DNA of 64,000 nt from Myxococcales bacterium (GCA_016794525.1 JAEUJY010000165.1:124001-188000), one strand, 5' to 3'. Positions 42,873-61,025 are shown, counted from the stretch's first letter. Numbers and translations are program-made. Notes: generated by a model not told the origin, from the sequence alone.

Positions 42873-43966
42873 GGTGCTCCGGCGCCGCGATCGGCGTAGT
42901 TGAGCGTCAGCCAGCGGCGGAAGTCGTCGCTGTCGCGGATCGCGGCCAGCCACGCGCCGGCCGCGAGGTACCAGTCGACGGTGGCCGCCAGGCCGGTGGC
43001 CAGATCGTGGCGCGGCCGCCAGCCCAGCTCGCGCTCGATCAGGCCGCAGTCGAGATCGTAGCGGCGGTCGTGGCCGGGGCGATCGACGACGTGGGTGATC
43101 AGGCCGGCGTGGGGCCGGTGCGGCGATGCCGGCAGCCGCGCGTCGAGCAGCGCGCACAGCCGGCCCACCAGCTCGAGGTTGGTCGGCTGGTTGCCGCCGC
43201 CGACGTGGTAGGTCGCGCCCGGCCGGCCGCGCTCGACGATCGCCACGATCGCCGCGCAGTGATCGTCGACGTGCAGCCAGTCGCGCACCTGCAGGCCGTC
43301 GCCGTAGACCGGCAGCGGCTTGCCCAGCACGCCGTTGACGATCATCAGCGGGATCAGCTTCTCGGGGAACTGGTACGGCCCGTAGTTGTTCGAGCAGTTC
43401 GAGATCGTGACCGGCAGGCCGTAGGTCGTGGCGTAGGCGCGCACCAGGTGATCGGAGGCGGCCTTCGAGGCGGCGTACGGCGAGCGCGGCGCGTAGGCCG
43501 CGCCCTCGGCCACCGGCGCGGCGTCGGGGGCGAGCGATCCGTAGACCTCGTCGGTCGAGACGTGGTGGAAGCGGACGCCGCCCGGGTCGCGGCCGCGCCA
43601 CGCCGCCCGCGCCGCGTCGAGCAGCGTGAACGTGCCGACGACGTTGGTCTGCACGAACGCCCCCGGCCCGGTGATCGAGCGGTCGACGTGCGACTCGGCG
43701 GCGAAGTGGACGATCGTGTCGATCGCGTGCTCGGCCAGCAGCCGATCGACCAGCGCGCGGTCGGTGATGTCGCCGTGGACGAACTGGTGGCGGTCGGGAT
43801 CGGGCAGGTCGCGCAGGTTCTCGCGGCTGCCGGCGTAGGTCAGCGCGTCGAGGTCGACGATCGTCACGGCCGGCCGCGCCGCCAGCAGGTGGCGGACGAA
43901 GTTGGAGCCGATGAACCCGGCGCCGCCGGTGACGAGCACGCGCTGCAAGACCCGGATTTTCACCAC
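42869..43966 (-). CDS. rfbB: dTDP-glucose 4,6-dehydratase
   Basis: A 365-residue extended SDR. Cofactor motif [20 protein letters not shown], then [20 protein letters not shown], the catalytic [18 protein letters not shown] (Tyr-x3-Lys) and [20 protein letters not shown], all typical of RmlB. It turns dTDP-glucose into dTDP-4-keto-6-deoxyglucose, the substrate of the WecE-like aminotransferase. The start is the GTG at 43966 or the GTG that follows it. rhamnose genes rfbC and rfbD are absent, supporting an amino-sugar pathway. It is divergent from the GT39-like gene, 46 nt away. Confidence 0.96.
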   Translation of the reverse strand: MVKIRVLQRVLVTGGAGFIGSNFVRHLLAARPAVTIVDLDALTYAGSRENLRDLPDPDRHQFVHGDITDRALVDRLLAEHAIDTIVHFAAESHVDRSITGPGAFVQTNVVGTFTLLDAARAAWRGRDPGGVRFHHVSTDEVYGSLAPDAAPVAEGAAYAPRSPYAASKAASDHLVRAYATTYGLPVTISNCSNNYGPYQFPEKLIPLMIVNGVLGKPLPVYGDGLQVRDWLHVDDHCAAIVAIVERGRPGATYHVGGGNQPTNLELVGRLCALLDARLPASPHRPHAGLITHVVDRPGHDRRYDLDCGLIERELGWRPRHDLATGLAATVDWYLAAGAWLAAIRDSDDFRRWLTLNYADRGAGAP

Positions 43967-43999
43967 GGCCGAGGGTTCGGCTCAAGCGCTGGCCCGGTG

Positions 44000-44005
44000 T
44001 ACCGT
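44000..44005 (+). promoter_or_regulatory. -10-like TACCGT before the GT39-like gene
   Basis: TACCGT ends 7 nt before ATG 44013, with no Shine-Dalgarno. Same hexamer as at 19436-19441. Leaderless geometry. Confidence 0.45.
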
Positions 44006-44012
44006 GCGCGCG

Positions 44013-45455
44013 ATGTCGCCTCGGGCCACCACGGTCCTCGCCGTCGCTGCCGCGCTGGTGCTCGGCCTGGCGGTGCGGCTGGCCACCTGGACCGCGGCGA
44101 TCGGCTCCGACGACCTGACCCACGCCTGGGCCGCGACCCACCTGTGGCACGACCCGATCGAGCACGGCATGCCCGACGGCGCCGACAGCCCGTACACGGT
44201 CAACGCCCGCCGGATCGGGGTCAACCTGCCGCTGGCGGCGGCGGCGGCGGTCGCCGGGCCCGGCGAGGGCACGTTCGCCGCGGCGACGCTGGTCGAGTCG
44301 CTGCTCGGCATCGTGGCCTGCGCGCTGTTCGCCGGCGCGCTGGCCGGGCGGCGCGCCGCGGTGCTCGCCGCGGCGCTGGCCGCGGTGTCGCCGATCGACG
44401 CGTGGCAGGCGACGATCTTCCTGCAGGACACGCTGTGGGCGACGCTCCTGGCCGCGAGCCTGGCGGCGCTGGCGTGGGGCGCGCGCCACGCCCGCTGGCG
44501 GTGGTGGTTCGTCGCCGGGCTCGGCTTCGGCTACCTGCAGTACGTCAAGGAGAGCGCGGCGCTGCTGGTCGCGGCGCTGGTCGTCGTCGGCGCGGTCCGC
44601 TCGTGGCGCGCGCGCCGGCTCGACCGCGGCACGCTGTGGCTGATCGCCGGCGTCGCCGTGACGCAGGCCGCGGCGTGCGCGTACTGGTGGATCGCGATGG
44701 GCGATCCGACCTACTACGTGCGGGCGTGGCTGGGTCGGCAGACCGCGATGGAGGCCACCGACGCGGCGCGGCCGTTCCCGCACAACCTGGTGCGGCTCGG
44801 CTTGTACCTCGGCTACGACCTGGCGCTCGGCCTCGGCCTGCCGGTGGCGGCGTATTTCGGCGTGCGCTGGCTGCGCCGCGGCGACGCGCCGGCGCGGGTG
44901 CGCCAGGACGTGGCGGTGATCGCCGCGCTGCAGCTCGCGCTCCTGGTCCACGTGCTGCGCTGGGGCGCGTGGACGCAGCGCTACCTCTTGCAGGTGACGC
45001 CGCTGGTGATCGCGATCGGCGCCGCGGGGCTCGCCAGCGCGTGGCCGACCGCCCCGGCCCGCCGCCGCGCCGCCGGGCTCGCCGCGATCGTCGCGGCGAC
45101 CGCGCTGGGCCTGCTGGTGGGGCGACCGCAGCACGGGCCGGCCCGGGCCGACGTCGTACGCGCCGCCGCCACGGCGATCGCCGCGACGCCCGCCGACGCG
45201 CCGGTGTACGTCGTGCTCGGCCCCCGCCCCGCGCACTACGCCGATCGGCTGCTGGCGTTGCTCGACCGCTACCGCCACGATCGCTTCCGCACCACCGCCG
45301 ATCCGCGGCAGGTGACCCGCGGGCTGCTGGTGTGGAGCCACCTCGAGCGCCACCCCGCGCGCCCCACCCCGCCGCCCGGCGCGCGCCCGGTGTTCGCGCG
45401 CACCAGCGCCAGCGGCCGGCAGTGGATCGAGGTATACGCGGTGGGCCTGCCATGA
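44013..45455 (+). CDS. Integral membrane glycosyltransferase (GT39/ArnT-like)
   Basis: A 480-residue polytopic protein (about 10-11 membrane segments) with a C-terminal soluble end. The first loop after membrane segment 1 holds Asp-Asp in [15 protein letters not shown], the acidic pair expected for GT-C enzymes that use polyprenyl-phosphate sugars, and [20 protein letters not shown] in a later loop resembles the family. It would move a sugar to a lipid or protein on the outer face of the membrane. The GT2 at 39118 could make its donor. The methyltransferase overlaps its stop codon by 4 nt. Confidence 0.7.
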   Translation: MSPRATTVLAVAAALVLGLAVRLATWTAAIGSDDLTHAWAATHLWHDPIEHGMPDGADSPYTVNARRIGVNLPLAAAAAVAGPGEGTFAAATLVESLLGIVACALFAGALAGRRAAVLAAALAAVSPIDAWQATIFLQDTLWATLLAASLAALAWGARHARWRWWFVAGLGFGYLQYVKESAALLVAALVVVGAVRSWRARRLDRGTLWLIAGVAVTQAAACAYWWIAMGDPTYYVRAWLGRQTAMEATDAARPFPHNLVRLGLYLGYDLALGLGLPVAAYFGVRWLRRGDAPARVRQDVAVIAALQLALLVHVLRWGAWTQRYLLQVTPLVIAIGAAGLASAWPTAPARRRAAGLAAIVAATALGLLVGRPQHGPARADVVRAAATAIAATPADAPVYVVLGPRPAHYADRLLALLDRYRHDRFRTTADPRQVTRGLLVWSHLERHPARPTPPPGARPVFARTSASGRQWIEVYAVGLP

Positions 45456-46105
45456 GCCAGCGCACCTCCGGCCTGCGTCGCGTGCTGTCGAGCGCGGCGG
45501 TCTACCAGGGCCTGCAAGACCTGCTCGGCGGCCGCCGGTTCCAGCACCGGCTGGTCGCCGAGTTCGTGCGCCCCCCGGCCGGCGCGCGGCTGCTCGACAT
45601 CGGCTGCGGCACCGCCGCGCTGCTCGAGCACGTCCCGGCGTCGGTCGCGTACCACGGCTTCGATCTCAGCGAGCGCTACGTCGCCGCCGCCCGGCGGCGC
45701 TGGGGCGCCCGCGGCCAGTTCTGGCAGGCGTCGGTGGCCGACGCGCCGCGGCTGACCGGCGGCCGGTTCGAACGCGCGACCGCGATCGGCGTGCTGCACC
45801 ACCTCGACGACGCCGAGGCCGTCGGGCTGGCCCGGCTGGCCGCCGCGGCGCTCACCGACCACGGCGCGCTGGTGACCTACGATCCGGCGGTGACCGCGGC
45901 CACCTCGCGCGCCGCCCGCTTCCTGATCGATCGCGACCGCGGCCAGAACGTCCGCACGCCCGCCGGCTACGCCGCGCTCGTCGGCCAGGCGTTCGACGAC
46001 GTCGAGGTGATCGAGGTGGCCAGGCACCTGCGCATCCCGTACACCGGCTGCGTGCTCATCGCGCGGCAGCCGCGCCGCGATCACACGCCGAGCCAGCCGG
46101 CGTAG
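45452..46105 (+). CDS. Class I SAM-dependent methyltransferase
   Basis: A 217-residue methyltransferase, residues 30-200 catalytic: motif [33 protein letters not shown], and motif post [21 protein letters not shown]. Start ATG 45452 overlaps the previous stop codon (ATGA). The context suggests O- or N-methylation of a sugar or lipid in the surface polysaccharide region, but the substrate is unknown. The end overlaps the convergent permease gene by 25 nt. Confidence 0.82.
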   Translation: MSQRTSGLRRVLSSAAVYQGLQDLLGGRRFQHRLVAEFVRPPAGARLLDIGCGTAALLEHVPASVAYHGFDLSERYVAAARRRWGARGQFWQASVADAPRLTGGRFERATAIGVLHHLDDAEAVGLARLAAAALTDHGALVTYDPAVTAATSRAARFLIDRDRGQNVRTPAGYAALVGQAFDDVEVIEVARHLRIPYTGCVLIARQPRRDHTPSQPA

Positions 46106-47340
46106 CCGACCGCGCGCTCGACCGCCAGCATCGCGAACGCGATCGCCAGGCTGGCGATCGTGAGCACGGCGCCGTAGCGCGCGAACCGCCAGAAGCCGAG
46201 CTCGCCGCGCGGCCCGGCGCTCTCGAGGACGATCACGTTGGCGGCCGAGCCGAGCAGGGTCAGGTTGCCGGCCAGCGTCGACGCCACCGCCAGCATCACG
46301 TAGCCCCAGGTCGGATCGGGCAGCCGCGGCACCCACTCGACCGCGATCACCACCAGCGGCACGTTCGACACCAGGTTCGAGCCCAGCGTCACCAGCCCGA
46401 CGAAGGCGGCGTCGCCGACCGCGTCGCCGCGGGTCAGGACCGGCGCCAGCCGGGCGAACGCGTCCTCGAGCAGACCGGTCGCGCGCAGCCCGGCGACGAC
46501 GACGAACAGCCCGGCGAAGAACACCAGGATCGACCAGTCGAGCGTGGCCAGGATCCGCCGCGGCGGCACCCGCGCGATGACGATCAGCACCGCCGCCGCC
46601 AGCATCGCCGCGCCCGGCAGCCCGTGGCCGGCCAGCGCCAGGCCGACGAACAGCGCCAGCGCGCCGAGCGCCTTGGCCGCCAGCACGCGATCGAACGGCG
46701 GCTTGGGCGGCGCGCGCTCGGCGAGCGGCCCGCGCGGCAATTGCTTGCGGAACAGCCAGGTCAGCACGACCGCGTTGCCGGCCAGGCACGCGACGCCGAT
46801 CGGCAGCATCAGCGCGAGGTACGCGGCGAAGCCCGGCTCGCCGGCGGCGGCGCGGCCGATGATCATGTTCTGCGGGTTGCCGCTCCAGCTGACGACGCCC
46901 CCGAGGTTGGCCGCCGACGCCAGCGCCAGCAGGTACGGCAAGACCGGCAGCCGGGCCTCGACCGCGACCGCCACCACCAGCGGCGTGAGCAAGAGGCACA
47001 CCGTGTCGTTGAGCAACAGCGCCGACAGCGCGCCGGCGGTGAACGTCAGCCCCCACAGCAGCGAGCGCGCCGAGCGGGCGCGGGTCAGGACCAGGTACGC
47101 GGTGTAGCGGAAGAAGCGCGCGTCCTCGAGGTAGCCGGCGATCACCAGCATCCCGAACAGGAGCGTCATCACCGGCAGGTCGATCGACGCCATCGCCGCC
47201 GGGAACGTCAGCCCGCCGACCGCGACCATCGCCACCGCGCCGACCAGGGCGCCGCTCGGGCGATCGAGCCCGAGCCAGGACAGCTGCCGGCTGGCGATCA
47301 CCACGTAGGTGACGACGAAGACGATCAGCGCGCCGGTCAC
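46081..47340 (-). CDS. SLC13/ArsB-type anion permease
   Basis: A 419-residue membrane protein with about 11 segments in two repeats. Half one has ALSALLLNDTVCLLLTPLVV, NLGGVVSWSGNPQNMIIGRA; half two LGSNLVSNVPLVVIAVEW and AGNLTLLGSAANVIVLESAG. The two NxxxN/SGNPQN and GSAANVI clamshell motifs mark the ion transporter superfamily (ArsB, CitM, NhaD, SLC13). Substrate not assignable. The start is GTG 47340, overlapping the phosphoesterase stop codon by 4 nt; another GTG at 47349 is possible. Confidence 0.83.
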   Translation of the reverse strand: MTGALIVFVVTYVVIASRQLSWLGLDRPSGALVGAVAMVAVGGLTFPAAMASIDLPVMTLLFGMLVIAGYLEDARFFRYTAYLVLTRARSARSLLWGLTFTAGALSALLLNDTVCLLLTPLVVAVAVEARLPVLPYLLALASAANLGGVVSWSGNPQNMIIGRAAAGEPGFAAYLALMLPIGVACLAGNAVVLTWLFRKQLPRGPLAERAPPKPPFDRVLAAKALGALALFVGLALAGHGLPGAAMLAAAVLIVIARVPPRRILATLDWSILVFFAGLFVVVAGLRATGLLEDAFARLAPVLTRGDAVGDAAFVGLVTLGSNLVSNVPLVVIAVEWVPRLPDPTWGYVMLAVASTLAGNLTLLGSAANVIVLESAGPRGELGFWRFARYGAVLTIASLAIAFAMLAVERAVGYAGWLGV

Positions 47341-48323
47341 GGCGACCACGGCAGGACGAAGCGATCGTCGTCGCGCGGCGACGCGCGATCCAGCCACGGC
47401 GAGTAGGTCTCGACCTCGATGCGGTCGCCGAAGACGTGGAACAGCCGCAGGTAGCCGGCGCCGCCCATGTCGTCGCCCTGGTAGTCCTGCAACACCTGGT
47501 GCACCGGGTGGCCACCGCGCGTCGTCGCGGTGGCGCGGCCGACGCCGTCGACCGCGACGTGGCCCGACACCACCAGGTCGACGTTGGCGCGATCGGCCAG
47601 CACGGTCTGCCACAGCTCCTCGCCGTCGGTGACCAGCGGCCACGGCGTGCCGACGTAGCTGTGCGGGTTCCACGCCTGGGCCGGCCCCAGCGCCGCCCAG
47701 TCGTAGCGGCGATCGTCGTTGTACAGGTACGCGTGGGTCACGACGATGACGTGGTCGGCCGGCTCGGCGTCGAGCACCTGGTTGGCCCAGTCGAGCACCA
47801 CCGGCCGCGGCCCCCACTCGAGCCCGAGCACCAGCCAGGTCTGGCCGTCGATCGTGAGCCGCTGGTAGTGGTTGTCGGTGCGGCCGGCCTCGAACAGCCC
47901 GCCGAACGTCGGCCGCGCGATCAGCGCGTCGGCCGGCCACGCCGTCGACAACCCCGACGCGCGCTCGCGGCTGACGTCGTAGTCGTGGTTGCCCGGCACC
48001 ACCACCAGCGGCGCCACCGCCTCGAGCTCGGCGAAGCCGATCGCCGCGCGCTGCCACTCCGCCGGGGTGTTCCACTCGGTGACGTCGCCGACGTGGATGA
48101 TCAGGCGCAGGTCGAGCGCGGCGGCGTGATCGGCCAGCCACTGGGTCTGGGCCACCCAGACGTCCGGGTAGCGGTCGAGGTAGACCTGCGTGTCGGGCAG
48201 GACCGCGAAGGTCCACGGCGGGTACGGCGGGGTCGCGGCGTCGATCCCGGCGTCGGCGTCCCCGCCCGGCGGCGCGCCGCACGCGACCAGCGCGATGAGG
48301 CCGGCCAGCGCGGTCGTTCGCAC
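47337..48323 (-). CDS. Metallophosphoesterase lipoprotein
   Basis: A 328-residue lipoprotein: signal peptide with lipobox ALAGLIALVACGAP (Cys at residue 15). The calcineurin-like domain has FAVLPDTQVYLDRYPDVWVA, IHVGDVTEW, VVPGNHDYD, VVTHAYLYNDD and VVSGHVAVD, the metal-binding order D-x-Q, GD, GNHD, H, GH. It is likely an outer-membrane or periplasmic phosphoesterase of unknown substrate. The start codon lies 56 nt from the divergent kinase gene. First gene of a two-gene unit with the permease. Confidence 0.85.
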   Translation of the reverse strand: MRTTALAGLIALVACGAPPGGDADAGIDAATPPYPPWTFAVLPDTQVYLDRYPDVWVAQTQWLADHAAALDLRLIIHVGDVTEWNTPAEWQRAAIGFAELEAVAPLVVVPGNHDYDVSRERASGLSTAWPADALIARPTFGGLFEAGRTDNHYQRLTIDGQTWLVLGLEWGPRPVVLDWANQVLDAEPADHVIVVTHAYLYNDDRRYDWAALGPAQAWNPHSYVGTPWPLVTDGEELWQTVLADRANVDLVVSGHVAVDGVGRATATTRGGHPVHQVLQDYQGDDMGGAGYLRLFHVFGDRIEVETYSPWLDRASPRDDDRFVLPWSP

Positions 48324-48366
48324 CGCTTGAGGGTAGCGCGGAATCGCGCGGCGGCGCGGGGCGGCG

Positions 48367-48372
48367 TAGGAT
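48367..48372 (+). promoter_or_regulatory. -10-like TAGGAT before the Ser/Thr kinase gene
   Basis: TAGGAT ends exactly 6 nt before GTG 48379, so the first transcribed base would be the first base of the start codon. No Shine-Dalgarno is present. Confidence 0.5.
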
Positions 48373-48378
48373 CGCGGC

Positions 48379-49950
<1,572 letters not shown>

Positions 49951-50042
49951 CGGATTCAGCGCGTCGATTAGCGGCACACGCCGCGAATGGAGCGGCTTCA
50001 CGGCTTGCGCCCGCGCCCTCGGGTTAGGCACGCTTTCGGACG

Positions 50043-53386
<3,344 letters not shown>

Positions 53387-53390
<4 letters not shown>

Positions 53391-55074
53391 TCGACGCGCT
53401 CGCCGCGCTCGATCGCGCGATCGCCGCTGCCGGCGTCACCATCTGGATCGGCGCCGAGCCGACCTACACCGATCCGACGTCGCTGGCGTCGGCGTGGACC
53501 GCGGCCGCCGACGGCGACGATCCGGGGTGCCAGGCCAAGCGGCGGCGGGCCGCGGCGCTGGCGCTGGCGCTGGCGCGCGGCAGCGGCGGCCAGGCCCGCG
53601 CGGCGCTGGGCCGGCAGTTCCCCGACGAGCCCGCGCCGCGGTTCTGCTACGAGGTCACCGCCGCGGCGATCACCGCCGCCGCGTCCGCGCCCGACGCCGA
53701 GGTCGCCGCGCTGCTCGCCGCGCCGCCCCAGGCGCCGCCCAGCCCCGGCGCGCTCACCGTCACGCCCGACCCCGGCGTCGTCGAGGTGAACATGGCGCCG
53801 TGCGCGACGCTGGTCGAGTTCCACGCGCAGCTCGCCGCGATCGACGCGGCGGCCGCCGCGGCCGGCCTCGCCGCGACGCGCTTCCGCTGGAACGGCGAGC
53901 AGGTCGACTCGGGCGGCGGCGGCCAGCTCACGATCGGCGGCCCGTCGCCGAGCGCCAGCCCGTGCTTCACCCACCCGGCGCTGCTGCCGCGGCTCCTGCG
54001 CTACGTCCACAACCACCCCGCGCTGTCGTACTGGTTCATGGGCGAGTTCGCCGGCTCGGCGTCGCAGGCGCCCCGCCCCGACGAGGGCGTCCGCGAGCGC
54101 GCCGACGAGCTGGCGCTGGCGTGCGCCGAGCTCGAGCACCTGGCCGCGACCGGCGCCAGCACGCCGGCGCTGCAGTGGCAGACGGTCGCGCCGATCCTGG
54201 TCGACGCGTCGGGCAACCCGCACCGCGCCGAGCTCAACGTCGAGAAGCTGTGGAACCCGAGCGGCGGCGCCCGCGGCTGCCTCGGGCTGATCGAGTGGCG
54301 CGCGTTCCGCATGGCGCCGAGCGTCGAGGCGCTGGCCGCCGCCGCGGCGCTGGTGCGCGCGGTCGCCGCGCGGTGCGCGGTCGCCGCCTACGACGCCCCG
54401 TGGCACGACTGGGGCCCGGCGCTGCACCACCGCTGGGCGCTGCCGAGCGAGCTGGCGGCCGATCTCGACGACGTGCTGGCCGACCTCGCCGGCCACGGCT
54501 TCGACCTAGCCCCGCTCGCGCCGGCGCTGGCCAGCTACCGCGATCGCGTGCTGGTCACCACCGCGACCCCGACGCTCGCGATCACGCTCCGCCCCGCCGT
54601 CGAGTTCTGGCCGCTGTTCGGCGACGTCGCGTCGCAGGAGCGGGCCGGCGCGCGCGCGGTCGACGGCTCGACCGAGCGCATCGAGCTGGCCATCGCCACC
54701 GATCCCGACGCGCCGGCCCCGCGGCTGGTGGTCGCCGGCCGCGGCGTCGCGCTGGCCGCCCAGCGCCCGGGCCACTACCGCGTGGGCATCCGCCGGCGGC
54801 GCTTCGTCCCCAGCCCCGGCTTCCTGCCGACCGTGCCCGCCGACGAGCCGCTGCGCCTGACCGTCGGCGACGACGCCGGCGCGGTCGCGATCGAGGTGTT
54901 CGCGTGGCAGCCCGGCGGCGGCCCGTACGCCGCGCTGCCCGCCGACGCCGCCGAGGCCGCGACCCGCCGCGCCGCCCGCGTCGCGATCGCCCCCGTCGCC
55001 GCGCCGGCCTGGCCGGCCCGCATCGTCACCGCCACCGACACCGTCGACGTCCGCGCCTGGCGCGAGGAGGCCCC

Positions 55075-55078
<4 letters not shown>
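53387..55078 (+). CDS. Stand-alone DUF2126 protein (circularly permuted GS-like ligase)
   Basis: A 563-residue paralog of the C-terminal part of the preceding protein, without a transglutaminase domain. Shared landmarks: VTIWIGAEPTYTDPTSLASA, TVTPDPGVVEVNMAPCATL, DSGGGGQLTIGGPSPSASPC, HNHPALSYWFMGEFAGSASQ, NPHRAELNVEKLWNPSG and CLGLIEWRAFRMAPS. The glycine-rich and acidic motifs look intact in both copies, so both may be active. GTG start overlapping the upstream stop codon. The next gene also starts with GTGA overlap. Two copies side by side suggests ligation of two different substrates or a heteromeric enzyme. Confidence 0.87.
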
Positions 55079-56537
<1,459 letters not shown>

Positions 56538-56541
<4 letters not shown>

Positions 56542-56684
56542 TCTCGCGTCTCGGAGGGAGGCTCGGCGGGGACCGTCCGACGTCCCCGACGGACCGTTCG
56601 TGCCCGGCGACGGTGTCGTGCGCCACCTGCCTCCGCCTGGCCTGGCGACAGGCCTCCTGGAACTCGAGCGGAGGTGCCATATGA
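56538..56684 (+). other. 143-nt spacer bounded by a duplicated start region; 48-codon ORF of doubtful status
   Basis: The 23-nt start region containing GGAGGT and ATGATCTC occurs at 56523-56545 and again at 56666-56688. The 143-nt offset is not a multiple of 3, so the ORF from ATG 56538 (MISRLGGRLGG...SSGGAI) ends exactly in the second copy with the same SGGAI end as the ATP-grasp protein. Two internal hairpins: GGGGAC/GTCCCC (56568-56587) and GGCCTG/CAGGCC with a GCGA tetraloop (56639-56654). The ORF has a good Shine-Dalgarno and could be a coupled leader peptide, or just a by-product of the duplication. Confidence 0.45.
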
Positions 56685-57640
56685 TCTCCCGCGTCGCCGA
56701 TCACGGGTTCTGGCTGGGCCGCTACGTCGAGCGCGCCGAGTCGACCGCCCGCCTGCTGTCGACCACCCGCTCGCTCGCGCTCGACGGCGAGCTCGAGCCG
56801 GCCGCGTGCTGGCGCCCGGTCGTGGTGGTGGCCGGCGAGGAGCAAGGCTACGCCGCGCGCACCGCCGGCGACCTCGCCGCGTGGGACGACGGCGATCGGG
56901 TCGAGGCGTTCCTGGCCACCGACGCCGAGGTGCCGGCGTCGATCGTCCGCTCGATCGCGGCGGCCCGCGACAACGCGCGCTCGATCCGCGAGGTGGTCTC
57001 GCTCGAGGCGTGGGAGAGCCTCAACGAGCTCTACCTGTGGTCGCGCGGCGACGCCGCCCGCGCCGAGTTCGCCGAGCGCCGGTTCGGCTACTACCGCCAC
57101 GTCCGCGAGGCCACGCAGCTGGTGCTCGGGCTGATGCGGTCGACGATGCTGCACGACGAGCCGCTCGACTTCATCTGGCTCGGCGTCATGCTCGAGCGGG
57201 TCAGCCAGACCGCGCGCATCCTCGACGTGCAGCACCACGCCTACACCTCGCTGACCAGTCGCCACGAGGTGGTCGAGACCTCGCTGTGGCTGTCGCTTTT
57301 GCGCTCGCTGTCGGGCTTCGAGCCGTTCATGAAGCAGTGCCGCGGCCGGGTCGACGCCGAGGCCGTCGCGCGCTTCCTGATCCGCGAGGACCGGTTCCCG
57401 CGCGCGATCGCGTACTGCGTCCACGCCGCCTACCAGCGGCTGGCGGCGATCCGTCCGCCCGACGCCGACGATCGCCCGGGCGGCGCCAGCCTGGCCCGGC
57501 TGCACGCGCTCGACGCGCTGATCGCCGGCGGCGACGGCGAGCTGCGCGGCGCCGCGGTCCACGCGCTGCTGACCCACGTCGTCGACGAGATCCACGCCGT
57601 CTGCGAGAGCCTGGGCAAGGAGCTGCTGGGGTATGGCTGA
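56681..57640 (+). CDS. Alpha-E domain protein
   Basis: A 319-residue, almost wholly helical protein of the alpha-E (DUF403/COG2307) family. It begins MISRVADHGFWLGRYVERAE, the family hallmark, followed by STARLLSTTRSLALDG, SIREVVSLEAWESLNELYLW and RSTMLHDEPLDFIWLGVMLE, HYAYTSL-like and AYQRLAAIRPP segments. No catalytic motif is known; it always travels with the permuted ATP-grasp and transglutaminase genes. Start ATG 56681, with GGAGGT 5 nt upstream (second copy of the duplicated region). A frame-open extension back to a GTG at 56531 exists but would make a 50-residue unlike tail. It overlaps the hydrolase start by 8 nt. Confidence 0.93.
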   Translation: MISRVADHGFWLGRYVERAESTARLLSTTRSLALDGELEPAACWRPVVVVAGEEQGYAARTAGDLAAWDDGDRVEAFLATDAEVPASIVRSIAAARDNARSIREVVSLEAWESLNELYLWSRGDAARAEFAERRFGYYRHVREATQLVLGLMRSTMLHDEPLDFIWLGVMLERVSQTARILDVQHHAYTSLTSRHEVVETSLWLSLLRSLSGFEPFMKQCRGRVDAEAVARFLIREDRFPRAIAYCVHAAYQRLAAIRPPDADDRPGGASLARLHALDALIAGGDGELRGAAVHALLTHVVDEIHAVCESLGKELLGYG

Positions 57641-58538
57641 CGGCCCGGCGGCGCCGCCCGCGCCGCCGATCGAGCGCTTGGCGCGCCCCGACGGCCGCCA
57701 CGTCGGGTGGCGCGCGTGGGGCCCGCCCGCCGGCACGCCGGTGCTGTTCTGCGCTGGCGCCGCCACCAGCAGCGCGCTCGGCTTCGGGCAGGTCGCGCTG
57801 GCCGCGCTCGGCGTGCGGCTGATCTGCGTCGACCGCGCCGGCCTGGGCGGCTCGAGCCCCGACCCGGCCAAGAGCTTCGCCCGCTGGTGCGACGACGTCG
57901 CGGCCGTGCTGGCCCGCCTCGCGATCGCGCCGGCGCCGGCGATCGGCTTCTCGCAGGGCGCGCCGTTCGCGGTGGCGCTGGCCGGCGCGGGCCTGGCGAC
58001 GCGGCTCGCGCTGGTCGCCGGCCAGGACGAGCTCGCGCACCCGACGGTGCGCGCCCGCCTGATCCCGCCGGTCGCCGCGATGGTCGACGCGATCGCCGCC
58101 GACGTCGCCGGCTTCGAGGCCGACTTCGCCACCCGGGTCGACGCCGCCGGCATGTTCGAGCTCGTGATGGCGATGAGCGGCCCGGCCGATCGCGCGTACT
58201 ACCAGGCGCCGGCGTTCGCGGCCGCGTACCGGGCCGCGCTCGACGAGGGCTTCGCGCAGGGGCCGGCCGGCTACGTCCGCGACGTGACGCTCGCGATGCG
58301 GCCGTGGCCGGTGCCGCCCGAGGCCATCGCCGCGCCGGTCGCGCTGTGGTACGGCGGCGCCGACGCCAGCCCGGTGCACTCGCCCGACGGCGGCGCCACC
58401 CTGGCCGCGCGCTTCCCCCGCGCGACGCGCCGGCTGCTCCCCGACGAGGGGGGCGCGATCCTGTGGACCCAGGCGCGGGCGATCCTGGCCGACTGCGTCG
58501 ACGATCCCGCCGCGCGGCCGGCGGCGCCGATGCGCTAG
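57633..58538 (+). CDS. Alpha/beta-hydrolase fold protein lacking an obvious catalytic His
   Basis: A 301-residue alpha/beta hydrolase. VLFCAGAATSSALGFGQVAL (oxyanion strand), nucleophile Ser in AIGFSQGAPFAVALAG, and an acid candidate in WYGGADASPVH. The C-terminal position where the catalytic His normally sits reads LPDEGGAILWTQ, with no His after the acid strand, so activity is uncertain; another His (58377 region, SPVHSPD) is probably not positioned for this. The start ATG 57633 overlaps alpha-E by 8 nt and its stop codon carries the promoter-like TAGAGT of the next gene. Confidence 0.7.
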   Translation: MADGPAAPPAPPIERLARPDGRHVGWRAWGPPAGTPVLFCAGAATSSALGFGQVALAALGVRLICVDRAGLGGSSPDPAKSFARWCDDVAAVLARLAIAPAPAIGFSQGAPFAVALAGAGLATRLALVAGQDELAHPTVRARLIPPVAAMVDAIAADVAGFEADFATRVDAAGMFELVMAMSGPADRAYYQAPAFAAAYRAALDEGFAQGPAGYVRDVTLAMRPWPVPPEAIAAPVALWYGGADASPVHSPDGGATLAARFPRATRRLLPDEGGAILWTQARAILADCVDDPAARPAAPMR

Positions 58539-58541
58539 AGT
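58536..58541 (+). promoter_or_regulatory. -10-like TAGAGT inside the operon before the amidotransferase-transglutaminase gene
   Basis: TAGAGT includes the stop codon of the hydrolase gene and ends 6 nt before GTG 58548. It could give an internal leaderless transcript for the last two genes. No Shine-Dalgarno is visible. Confidence 0.45.
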
Positions 58542-58547
58542 CGGGCC

Positions 58548-60349
<1,802 letters not shown>

Positions 60350-60353
<4 letters not shown>

Positions 60354-61018
60354 CCAGCCGCACCGTCCACTGCGGCGACGGCGTCGCGTTCCTGGCGCAG
60401 CCGCTGCCGCCCGGCCACGCGATCGTCACGTCGCTGCCCGATCACTCCGAGGTGCCGGCGCTCGGCGTCGACGGCTGGCGCGCGTGGTTCAGCGACACCG
60501 TCGCCGCCGCGTGTCGCGCCGTCGCCGACGACGCGGTCGCGATCTTCTTCCAGACCGACGTGAAGCACGACGGCCGGTGGATCGACAAGGGCTACCTGGT
60601 CATGCGCGGCGTCGAGGCCGCCGGCAGCGCGCTCTTGTGGCACAAGATCGTCTGCCGCGCGCCGGCCGGCACCGTCACCTTCGGCCGCCCCGCCTACGCC
60701 CACCTGATCTGCGCGAGCCGCAGCCTGCGGCTGGCGCCCGGGCAGGCCAGCGCCGACGTGCTGCCCGCGCTCGGCGCGATGCCGTGGCCGCGCGCGATGG
60801 GCGCCGCCGCGTGCGAGGCCGTCACCCGCTTCCTCGTCGACCACACCGCGTGCCGGACCGTCGTCGATCCGTTCTGCGGCGTCGGCACGATGCTCGCCGT
60901 CGCCAACGCCGCCGGCCTCGACGCCGTCGGCGTCGAGCTGTCGGCCAAGCGCGCCGCCCGCGCCCGCGCCCTCACCATCGCCGACCTGCGCGACCGCAAG
61001 GCCGCGCGGTCGACCTAG
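60350..61018 (+). CDS. DNA-methylase-fold methyltransferase with SLPDHSE in place of motif IV
   Basis: A 222-residue protein with motif order of beta-class (permuted) N4/N6 amino methyltransferases. Motif IV region is TSLPDHSEVPALG, where DNA enzymes have (D/N/S)PPY. Next FFQTDVKHDGRWIDKGYLVM and PAYAHLICASRSLRLAP. The SAM motif I is near the C-terminus: VVDPFCGVGTMLAVANAAGL DAVGVE (broken here). The changed motif argues against DNA N-methylation; RNA or small-molecule methylation is possible. GTG start overlaps the previous stop codon by 4 nt, so it is the last gene of this operon. Confidence 0.75.
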
Positions 61019-61025
61019 TCGCCAC

